A stretch of 6,147 bases of DNA from Bacteroidota bacterium (lineage in GTDB: Bacteria > Bacteroidota > Bacteroidia > Chitinophagales > Chitinophagaceae): the NCBI GenBank assembly GCA_023391315.1, contig JAEWBD010000206.1:1-6147 (forward strand), read 5' to 3'. Below the pieces are notes generated by a model that did not search any database, was not told where the DNA came from, and saw nothing but the letters and a program-made list of their open reading frames with translations. Shown piece by piece: positions 1-5,126 of the stretch. A program made the translations under genes and the position numbers. The first letter of the stretch is position 1. Each line of letters starts with the position of its first letter.

Positions 1-566
1 CCACTAATGCTTCCGGTAAAACGCAATTGGTGTATAAAGGCAGGCCACTGTATTATTATGCGCCCGATGTAAGTGGCACCAACACACCTGAAGCGCCGGG
101 CGAAACCACAGGCGAAAATGTTGGTGGTATATGGTTTGTTGCAAAACCTGATTACACCATTATGCTTACCAATGCCCAGTTGGTGGGTCACGATGGAAAA
201 AATTATACTTCAGATTATACAGAAGGGACAGGGAAAACATTATATTTTACAGATGGCAATGGCATTACGCTGTATACATTTATTAATGATAAGTTTGATA
301 AAAATAATTTCACCAAGCCCGATTTTTCCAACGATGCCATATGGCCCATTTATCAGCAAGGTGATGTGGTAGCGCCTTCTTCACTGGATGCATCTTTATT
401 CAATACAATCGATGTGTTTGGCAAAACACAGCTTACGTATAAAGGCTGGCCATTGTATTATTTTGGCCAGGATGCAATGGTAATGGGCGCAAACAAGGGC
501 ATTTCATTTCCTGTGCCCGGAATATGGCCGGTGCCGGTTAAAGATATAGCGCCAGCCATGCCTTAA
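1..566 (+). CDS. Secreted Yx(FWY)xxD-repeat protein, C-terminal part (5' end outside window)
   Basis: The reading frame is open from base 3 and ends with TAA at 564-566, so the true start lies left of the window. The protein resembles the COG4315 / PF03640 'secreted repeat' family, usually predicted lipoproteins of unknown function, some found near redox proteins. Three copies of the family motif Yx(FWY)xxD are visible: YYYAPD (nt 51-68), YTFIND (273-290) and YYFGQD (456-473). Each half-unit continues as in the family, with a GKTQLxYKGxPLYY segment before the tyrosine cluster and an IWP or IWF segment after it. The visible part holds the end of one unit and one full unit. No cysteine occurs in the visible part, although many family members carry a C...C pair before the WP motif. 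The signal peptide or lipobox would lie outside the window, so export is inferred from the family. The family call is fairly sure; the function is unknown. Confidence 0.8.
   Translation, partial: TNASGKTQLVYKGRPLYYYAPDVSGTNTPEAPGETTGENVGGIWFVAKPDYTIMLTNAQLVGHDGKNYTSDYTEGTGKTLYFTDGNGITLYTFINDKFDKNNFTKPDFSNDAIWPIYQQGDVVAPSSLDASLFNTIDVFGKTQLTYKGWPLYYFGQDAMVMGANKGISFPVPGIWPVPVKDIAPAMP
15..464 (+). repeat. Intragenic protein repeat (two GKTQLxYKGxPLYY copies)
   Basis: Within the secreted-repeat gene, codons at 15-59 and 420-464 encode near-identical segments: GKTQLVYKGRPLYY followed by Y, and GKTQLTYKGWPLYY followed by F. They lie 405 bases (135 codons) apart and mark the period of the tandem PF03640-type unit. 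The similarity is mainly at protein level; the DNA has diverged at many third positions, so the duplication looks old. Confidence 0.75.
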
Positions 567-571
567 AAAAT

Positions 572-606
572 ATGGTTGCGCCCTGCCTGGTGCATGGCGC
601 AACTAT
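572..606. terminator. Bidirectional hairpin terminator between convergent genes
   Basis: An 11-bp stem pairs 572-582 with 596-606. Its core is GTTGCGCC / GGCGCAAC, with one G-T wobble and a 13-base loop. It lies 5 bases past the stop of the secreted-repeat gene and 12 bases past the end of the convergent VOC gene. Read on the minus strand, the stem is followed by a run of six T, a classic intrinsic terminator for the VOC gene. On the plus strand the following sequence (CTTCTTCAAACTTT) is only moderately T-rich, so termination may be weaker in that direction. Confidence 0.75.
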
Positions 607-618
607 CTTCTTCAAACT

Positions 619-972
619 TTATGCATCCTGCCCGAATGTGAGCAAATTGTTATCCGGATCAAGCAAAGAAAACTCCTTCTGCTTCCAGGGTTTTAATTCG
701 AGGTGCCCATTTGGATGTATTGCTATTTTGTTATCCAGCAACCATTGATAAAAGGTATCAATATCATTTGTCCTGATATATACCTGGCCATAATTTTCTT
801 TTGGATCAAGTTCTTTAAATTCAAAAAAATGAATTTGAATATTATCTTTTTGCATCATAAGATAGCCGTCATAATCGCCGCCAAACTGTTCAAAGCCTAA
901 TTGATTACTGTAATAATCTTTTGTAACGGATTTATTGCGCATAGGCAGTTTTGGATGAATGGATGTAAGCAT
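619..972 (-). CDS. VOC-superfamily bleomycin-resistance-like protein
   Basis: This 117-residue protein matches the bleomycin resistance protein branch of the vicinal oxygen chelate (glyoxalase/dioxygenase) superfamily, which are small cytoplasmic dimers that bind and sequester bleomycin-type drugs rather than catalyse. Family landmarks are in order: PKLPMRNKSVTKDYY near residues 7-21, QLGFE at 24-28, IQIHFFEF at 45-52, YIRTNDIDTFYQW at 65-77, then PWKQKEF and LLDPDNNLLTFGQ (95-115), the usual PWGxREF...DPDGNLLxFGQ ending. The length is typical for a single VOC unit. The ATG at 972 is preferred over Met11 because the PKLP segment upstream of Met11 is conserved. The gene follows the DNA glycosylase by 45 bases on the same strand and may share its transcript. 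Drug binding cannot be proven from sequence; another small ligand is possible. Confidence 0.85.
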   Translation of the reverse strand: MLTSIHPKLPMRNKSVTKDYYSNQLGFEQFGGDYDGYLMMQKDNIQIHFFEFKELDPKENYGQVYIRTNDIDTFYQWLLDNKIAIHPNGHLELKPWKQKEFSLLDPDNNLLTFGQDA

Positions 973-1017
973 TGTGTTTTTATTTTACAGGTTAAATATT
1001 ATTATTTTCTCTGTCAA

Positions 1018-1635
1018 TTACGCCTTCTCCACCACCGGCGCATTATCTTTTAAATGCCAGCAATACAAACAGCCATAGGTTCTGTAAGGTGACCATTTCG
1101 CAGATATTTTTATCAGCCTTTCATTCAGTTTTTTCTTATCAAGCCTTTCAAGCTTATACATTTTAATCATAGCTGAACGTACGCCATAATCATCAATAGA
1201 AAAAACATCTTCACGGCCAAGCGCAAACATCAGCAGCATTTCAACCGTCCATTTACCCACGCCTTTTATTTGCGTAAGCAATGCAATAATATCCTCATTG
1301 CTCATGGCATGCAGCTTTTTGTCGGTTACCTTATGCTCCATGCAAAAGACAGCTACATTTTTTACATAATTAACTTTGGCATTTGACAAACCGATAGCCC
1401 GCAGGGTTTCGTTTGGCGTATCAATAATCTGCTGCGGTTTTGGTGGTTTATTATTATACAAGGCAAGAAATCGTTTATAAATAACGTCGGCCACTTTTGC
1501 ACTCAACTGCTGGCTCATAATACTGCCAATTAATTGCACCGGAATATTTTTATGCGGCTGTATCCGCTCATGTACAGGACCATTTATATAAGCAGCCAAC
1601 TTTTTATCTTTTTTCAGATGTTCGATGTATTCCAT
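1018..1635 (-). CDS. DNA-3-methyladenine glycosylase II family (AlkA-like, HhH-GPD)
   Basis: This base-excision repair enzyme is expected to remove alkylated purines such as 3-methyladenine by cleaving the N-glycosidic bond. Residues about 30-60 (IPVQLIGSIMSQQLSAKVAD) are the typical start of the HhH-GPD fold. The helix-hairpin-helix is at about 119-131 (LLTQIKGVGKWT), and the VFSIDDY segment carries the predicted catalytic Asp149, equivalent to E. coli AlkA Asp238. WSPYRTYGCLYCWHL (181-195) matches the C-terminal AlkA helix. At 205 residues it lacks the extra N-terminal domain of E. coli AlkA (282 residues) and resembles short Mag1-like versions. An in-frame ATG at 1734 would add 33 residues with no family resemblance, so I chose the ATG at 1635. 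A possible promoter just upstream supports that. It lies between a GH25 gene and a VOC gene, all on the minus strand. Confidence 0.9.
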   Translation of the reverse strand: MEYIEHLKKDKKLAAYINGPVHERIQPHKNIPVQLIGSIMSQQLSAKVADVIYKRFLALYNNKPPKPQQIIDTPNETLRAIGLSNAKVNYVKNVAVFCMEHKVTDKKLHAMSNEDIIALLTQIKGVGKWTVEMLLMFALGREDVFSIDDYGVRSAMIKMYKLERLDKKKLNERLIKISAKWSPYRTYGCLYCWHLKDNAPVVEKA

Positions 1636-1645
1636 AATTGTTGAA

Positions 1646-1676
1646 TAAAGATAAACTGCCGAAGTGTGCGACGCAA
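1646..1676 (-). promoter_or_regulatory. Candidate promoter for the DNA glycosylase
   Basis: On the minus strand, TTG (1676-1674) is followed by 20 bases and then TATCTTTA (1653-1646), close to the Bacteroidota pattern TTTG-N17..23-TAnnTTTG. The box ends 10 bases before the ATG at 1635, so the predicted leader is only a few bases. It lies inside the 33-codon extension that a start at 1734 would need, which argues for the shorter protein. AT-rich DNA makes chance matches likely. Confidence 0.35.
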
Positions 1677-1740
1677 CTGTGATGCCATGAAATATTATAG
1701 ATGGCAATCTGACATTATTTAAAATGCGAAGCATTCAGCA

Positions 1741-2526
1741 TCAACGCACCAGCAGGCTTTTGAATAAAGTAGTATCGCCACTGAACACATTAAAATCAAC
1801 CCGCGTTTTTATGCCGTTTACCTTGCCTGTTGCATTGTGCTGCCAGAAATACCAGCCTTCGGCCACACCGGGTTGTTCTTTTACAAAATAATGTGCCACC
1901 CACAATGGGTATTCATCAAACTCATGGCCAAGGAAATTTTTGTAAAACGATGCGCTGGTATAAATAACCGGTTTTACATTATAAGCATCTTCAACGTCAG
2001 TAATCCATGCACGAATGCGGCTGCGCATACTGTCTGGCCGCACGCCATATAATTCCTCAATATCAAGTACAGGAGGCAAATCACCGGGCTCCAGCTGAAC
2101 ATGCTTAATAAAATTCTGCGCCTGTTTGCGGCCGCTTTTGGTGGCCAGGAAAAAATGATAAGCACCGCGTGTTATATTGGTTTCTTTTGCTTTTTGCCAG
2201 TTGCGTTTAAACTGCCTGTCAACATTACTAAGCCCTTCAGTAGCCTTAATAAATGCAAATTTTATACTGATGTCCTGGTCCTGCATTTGAGCCACTGCAG
2301 GCCAGTGAATATTGCCCTGGTAATTGCTTACATCAATACCATGAATACTATAACCCAGCGGTACCTCGATGCCAAAATCGGGGTAAAGTGCAAAACGGGC
2401 TGCTTCTTTTTTGTGTTTGATGAGATATTGAACCCAGATAAATACTGATAATGCCGCCACGATAGCCGAAGCGATTATAAACGATTTGTTGCCCGACTTT
2501 TTCTTAGAACGTTTGCCCTTAGCCAT
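1741..2526 (-). CDS. Membrane-anchored GH25 muramidase (lysozyme)
   Basis: A glycoside hydrolase family 25 enzyme is expected to hydrolyse the beta-1,4 bond between MurNAc and GlcNAc in peptidoglycan. The 261-residue protein begins with a strongly basic tail (KGKRSKKK), then one hydrophobic segment at about 15-36. No cleavage site is evident, so it is probably a type II signal anchor with the catalytic domain in the periplasm. The GH25 domain fills about residues 61-258: HGIDVSNYQG (62-71, Asp65), FAFIKATEG (90-98), GAYHFF (121-126), VLDIE (153-157), PVIYT (186-190), WQH (228-230) and VDFN (243-246). Asp65, Asp155 and Glu157 correspond to the conserved acidic active-site residues, so it looks active. 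It is first in a minus-strand run with the glycosylase and VOC genes. Wall remodelling and attack on other bacteria are both possible roles. Confidence 0.92.
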   Translation of the reverse strand: MAKGKRSKKKSGNKSFIIASAIVAALSVFIWVQYLIKHKKEAARFALYPDFGIEVPLGYSIHGIDVSNYQGNIHWPAVAQMQDQDISIKFAFIKATEGLSNVDRQFKRNWQKAKETNITRGAYHFFLATKSGRKQAQNFIKHVQLEPGDLPPVLDIEELYGVRPDSMRSRIRAWITDVEDAYNVKPVIYTSASFYKNFLGHEFDEYPLWVAHYFVKEQPGVAEGWYFWQHNATGKVNGIKTRVDFNVFSGDTTLFKSLLVR

Positions 2527-2704
2527 GCCTGCGTAATTCTTATCAGCAATTAATACCTGTTAAACGATTAATACGGCAATTCTAATATTTATTGCTGAAA
2601 GTTCACAGAAGGTTTAACAAAAATGCATTTCAAATTTTTACTTTATCTGTTATGAAAGAACCATTGCAGGCACCAATAACAATTTCCTGTTTTATTTTAG
2701 CGCC
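2527..2704. other. Divergent intergenic region with interleaved inverted repeats
   Basis: This 178-base AT-rich gap separates the GH25 gene (minus) from the YdcF-like gene (plus). It holds two 8-bp inverted repeats in interleaved order: TCAGCAAT (2543-2550) with ATTGCTGA (2591-2598), and TGTTAAAC (2558-2565) with GTTTAACA (2612-2619). A direct repeat ATTAATAC lies at 2549-2556 and 2567-2574. No full -33/-7 pair is convincing for the minus strand; the nearest single-mismatch -7 candidates read CATTTTTG (2625-2618) and TAGAATTG (2584-2577). No small gene is supported here. Confidence 0.5.
2693..2700 (+). promoter_or_regulatory. Candidate -7 box for the YdcF-like gene
   Basis: TATTTTAG matches the Bacteroidota -7 element TAnnTTTG at all but one fixed position and ends 4 bases before the ATG at 2705. 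The nearest TTG upstream (2664-2666) is 26 bases away, somewhat beyond the usual 17-23 spacing, so the -33 part is weak. If real, the transcript would begin at or next to the start codon. The hemN gene shows the same box-to-ATG distance. Confidence 0.35.
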
Positions 2705-3355
2705 ATGCTGAATACAGAAACGCTTGCGCTGGCTAAAAAGCTCTGGGATTATCATCACACGAACCATACACTGGAAAAAGCGGATTGTATATTGGCGCTG
2801 GGAAGTCATGACCTGCGTGTTGCGGAACGGGCAGCGCAGTTATATCTTGATGGATGGGCGCCCTTACTGATCTTCTCCGGCGGCCTTGGTAATTTCACCA
2901 AAGAAATGTGGACACAGTCTGAAGCAGATTTATTTGCCGGGGTTGCCCTAAAAATGGGCGTTCCAAAGGAAGTTATACTGGTTGAAAATAAATCAACCAA
3001 TACCGGTGAAAACATTTTATTCACACAACAACTGCTGAAAGGAAAAAATTTGGATCCAACATCTTTTATCGTGGTGCAGAAGCCGTATATGGAAAGAAGA
3101 AGTTATGCTACTTTTAAGCAGCACTGGCCTGATAAAAAGCTGATGGTTACTTCCCCACAAATTGCATTTGAAGATTATCCAACAGAAGAAATACCGCTTG
3201 AAAAAGTGATCAATATTATGGTGGGCGATTTGCAGCGCATAAAATTTTATCCGGCCAAAGGCTTCCAGGTTTACCAGGAAATTCCGGATGATATCTGGGA
3301 GGCTTATGAACAACTTGTTGCAGGCGGTTTTGATAAGCATTTAATGAAAGATTAA
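2705..3355 (+). CDS. YdcF/DUF218-family protein (SanA/ElyC-like fold)
   Basis: This 216-residue protein belongs to the DUF218 family (YdcF, SanA, ElyC). Landmarks are ADCILALGSHD (26-36), a segment ending LLIFSGGLGNF (54-64), the family signature ENKSTNTGEN (94-103) and VVQKPYMERRSYATF (123-137). The last two closely follow E. coli YdcF, which has been reported to bind S-adenosylmethionine. No signal peptide or membrane segment is visible, so it should be cytoplasmic, unlike SanA and ElyC, which are envelope proteins. That makes it YdcF-like. No catalytic function is established for this branch. No in-frame ATG lies close upstream, supporting the start at 2705. It stands alone: divergent from the GH25 gene and convergent with the fucosidase gene, 42 bases away. 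That 42-base gap contains only AT-rich palindromes without a loop (for example TTCAAATTTGAA, 3362-3373), not a clear terminator. Confidence 0.88.
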   Translation: MLNTETLALAKKLWDYHHTNHTLEKADCILALGSHDLRVAERAAQLYLDGWAPLLIFSGGLGNFTKEMWTQSEADLFAGVALKMGVPKEVILVENKSTNTGENILFTQQLLKGKNLDPTSFIVVQKPYMERRSYATFKQHWPDKKLMVTSPQIAFEDYPTEEIPLEKVINIMVGDLQRIKFYPAKGFQVYQEIPDDIWEAYEQLVAGGFDKHLMKD

Positions 3356-3397
3356 AACCCTTTCAAATTTGAACTCATTAATTTAATACAACCTGTT

Positions 3398-4858
3398 TTA
3401 TTTAATAAATGCTATCCTGTAAACCACCGCATAATCTGAAGGGTAATTTTTGTGCGGTTTTATAACTAAACCGTTTTTGGTTTGAGACCAGCTTACTTTG
3501 TCATTGCTGCCAACCAATACAACAGATTCAATTGCTTTATTGCCTGAAGCTGATGACAGGTTTTTTATAAGAATATCTTCGTGCGGAATATCCATCGTTA
3601 TGGCATACAGCGTATCGCCTTTAGTGGTAAACCGTATATCATCGGCAGTAAAAGGTTTATCTTTTGCATCGCTGAAAGCGCCGCCGGCCACTTCTGTGGG
3701 CCCTTCACCAAAAATTTTCCACGGCCGTGTTGCATAAATAGCTTCGCCGTTTATAGCAAGCCATTTGCCCATTTCAAGCAAACGCTGCTGTGCTTCTTCA
3801 GGAATGGTTCCGTCAGGCCGCGGTCCGATATTCAATAAGAGGTTACCATTCTTGCTAACAATATCAATTAAATTATTAATGAGATATTTGGCAGTTTTAA
3901 AACTATCATTGGGAATATAACCCCAGGACTTATAACTGATAGCATCATCTGTTTGCCAGGGCAGCTTTCTTATGCCGGTGAGTTTGCCGCGTTCAATATC
4001 CAGCACCGTTGTTCCTTCGGGATAAGCCATAGCATATTTATTATTTATTACAACACCTTTATTCCACTCCAGGCCTTTATTGTAATAATAAGCGGCAAAG
4101 CCTTTACGATATGGCTCCAGTGCAGGCTGTTCAATCCACCAGTCGAACCAGAACAATTGCGGCTGGTATTTGTTTACCAACTCCGTGCACCGCAGCAGCC
4201 AGTCGTTCATATATTCGGGGCTCATTGTTTCATTTTGCTCTCTTGCAGGGCCGTAAAAATCTGCGTATGCCGGATCATTCACATCACTGTTAAATTTCCT
4301 GCCGCCATTCATAAACCACCAATGTTCTATGCGATGCGATGATACACCGAAAATCAAGCCGGCCTTTTTAACGGCTGTATCCAGCTCGCCTACTATATCG
4401 CGGTGCGGCCCCATTTCTGCTGCATTCCATTTTGACAAAGCTGTTTTATACATGGCAAATCCATCATGATGCTCGGCAACGGGCACTACATATTTAGCGC
4501 CGGCCTTTTTAAAAAGCGCCACCCATTCATCCGCATTAAATTTTTCTGCTTTGAACATGGGAATAAAATCCTTGTAGCCAAACTTATTTTGCGGGCCATA
4601 TTTCTCAACATGATGCTTATATTCTTCAGATCCCTGCTGGTACATATTGCGCGGATACCATTCATTTCCAAACGCCGGCACGGAATAAACGCCCCAGTGA
4701 ATGAAGATGCCAAACTTCGCATCGCGAAACCACTCCGGGGTTTGATATTTTGAAAGCGATTCCCACGTGGGCTGATACCGGTCTTGTGCAAACGGGGCGG
4801 TATTTAAAAAAAGTAATGCTGCAACAACAATAATAAATTTTGGGATTTTCATGTGCAA
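3398..4858 (-). CDS. Secreted GH29 alpha-L-fucosidase
   Basis: The enzyme is expected to release L-fucose from fucosylated glycans by a retaining mechanism. The 486-residue protein starts with a signal peptide (about residues 1-24: short basic start, hydrophobic IIVVAALLFL, probable cleavage near APFAQ), so it acts in the periplasm or outside. The GH29 barrel covers about 30-385: KFGIFIHWGVYSVP (48-61), VAEHHDGFAMY (127-137), LFWFDWW (235-241) with predicted nucleophile Asp239, and NGNLLLNIGPRPDGTIP (337-353). LDIERG contains Glu289, a plausible acid/base, though this position varies in the family. Residues about 395-486 form a C-terminal beta domain. Met3 is an alternative start. No SusC/SusD pair or other glycan gene is in view, so a polysaccharide utilization locus is not supported. 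GH29 subfamily and linkage preference cannot be assigned here. Confidence 0.93.
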   Translation of the reverse strand: MHMKIPKFIIVVAALLFLNTAPFAQDRYQPTWESLSKYQTPEWFRDAKFGIFIHWGVYSVPAFGNEWYPRNMYQQGSEEYKHHVEKYGPQNKFGYKDFIPMFKAEKFNADEWVALFKKAGAKYVVPVAEHHDGFAMYKTALSKWNAAEMGPHRDIVGELDTAVKKAGLIFGVSSHRIEHWWFMNGGRKFNSDVNDPAYADFYGPAREQNETMSPEYMNDWLLRCTELVNKYQPQLFWFDWWIEQPALEPYRKGFAAYYYNKGLEWNKGVVINNKYAMAYPEGTTVLDIERGKLTGIRKLPWQTDDAISYKSWGYIPNDSFKTAKYLINNLIDIVSKNGNLLLNIGPRPDGTIPEEAQQRLLEMGKWLAINGEAIYATRPWKIFGEGPTEVAGGAFSDAKDKPFTADDIRFTTKGDTLYAITMDIPHEDILIKNLSSASGNKAIESVVLVGSNDKVSWSQTKNGLVIKPHKNYPSDYAVVYRIAFIK

Positions 4859-5005
4859 CCGTTTTGTGATTTTATGCGCCGATCTTCTTTATGTTGATAA
4901 AAAAGATTAATGCTGGTTTATAATTCTGTATAATTAATTTCTTTCTTCTCATTTTTATTATGTATGCTTTGAGGCTTTTAAATTAAAGCAATCATGCAAA
5001 GAAAT

Positions 5006-5013
5006 CAAAGATA
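5006..5013 (-). promoter_or_regulatory. Candidate -7 box for the fucosidase gene
   Basis: Read on the minus strand this is TATCTTTG, a full match to TAnnTTTG. The nearest TTTG upstream (5044-5041) is 27 bases away, longer than usual, and the predicted leader before the ATG at 4858 would be about 140 bases. It is the only full match I found upstream of the fucosidase in this orientation, but chance occurrence is possible. Confidence 0.25.
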
Positions 5014-5046
5014 TAAGCAGGTTAAATTTTTCATTGCAGCCAAAGC

Positions 5047-5060
5047 ATGATTTAAATCAT
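5047..5060. promoter_or_regulatory. FNR-like palindromic operator upstream of hemN
   Basis: ATGATTTAAATCAT is a perfect 14-base palindrome. It matches the FNR consensus TTGAT-N4-ATCAA at 8 of the 10 fixed bases (core TGAT-N4-ATCA), missing only the outermost pair. It lies 66 bases before the hemN ATG, in the divergent region shared with the fucosidase gene. Oxygen-independent heme synthesis is a common target of Crp/FNR-family regulators in other bacteria, so control of hemN is plausible. The actual regulator is not in the window. Confidence 0.5.
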
Positions 5061-5096
5061 CTTTTCCGGCAGTGGGTTATGCCGGCAATCATCTTT
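5055..5096 (+). repeat. 10-bp direct repeat AATCATCTTT, 32 bases apart
   Basis: AATCATCTTT occurs at 5055-5064 and exactly again at 5087-5096. The first copy overlaps the right half of the FNR-like palindrome; the second overlaps the possible -33 element of the hemN promoter. The 32-base period is about three helical turns, so both copies would face the same side of the DNA. Confidence 0.45.
5066..5085. repeat. Small GC-rich inverted repeat (CCGGCA / TGCCGG)
   Basis: CCGGCA (5066-5071) and TGCCGG (5080-5085) form a 6-bp inverted repeat with an 8-base loop, between the two copies of the direct repeat. No T-run follows on either strand, so it is not an intrinsic terminator. It could be an operator or a chance feature. 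Confidence 0.35.
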
Positions 5097-5122
5097 CACG
5101 CTGTGCAGGCCAGTTAATTTTG
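5094..5122 (+). promoter_or_regulatory. Candidate hemN promoter
   Basis: TAATTTTG (5115-5122) is a full match to the Bacteroidota -7 element TAnnTTTG. A partial -33 element TTTC (5094-5097) precedes it at a 17-base spacing. The box ends 4 bases before the ATG at 5127, so transcription would begin at or beside the start codon. An in-frame TGA overlapping the end of the box (5121-5123) excludes any earlier start. Confidence 0.5.
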
Positions 5123-5126
5123 ATTA

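Noticed and set aside
73..372. 99-codon overlapping + frame inside the secreted-repeat gene
   Set aside because: The frame starting at base 3 carries the conserved repeat motifs; the other frame is rich in Met, Ile and Lys without family features.
2101..2448. 115-codon open frame on the + strand
   Set aside because: It lies opposite the GH25 gene, whose protein has a full set of conserved motifs; the + strand translation resembles no family and is a shadow frame.
619..2526. GH25, DNA glycosylase and VOC genes as a dedicated bleomycin or alkylation defence cassette
   Set aside because: Repair plus drug sequestration is suggestive, but each is a common stand-alone housekeeping family, spacing is loose and a promoter may separate them; conserved co-occurrence would be needed.
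3397..3409. Palindrome TTTATTTAATAAA as a terminator for the convergent YdcF-like and fucosidase genes
   Set aside because: It has no loop, is all A/T, and overlaps the fucosidase stop; it would not form a stable terminator hairpin. The same holds for TTCAAATTTGAA at 3362-3373.
3953..4342. 129-codon open frame on the + strand
   Set aside because: It lies opposite the fucosidase catalytic domain; no recognisable domain or start context.
4919..4935. TATAATT repeated at a 10-base spacing
   Set aside because: It resembles the E. coli -10 box, but the Bacteroidota consensus differs, and such AT-rich repeats are expected by chance here.
4994..5050. 18-codon ORF (MQRNQRYKQVKFFIAAKA) upstream of hemN
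   Set aside because: It is short, lies upstream of the likely hemN promoter, has no ribosome-binding or promoter support and resembles no known leader peptide.
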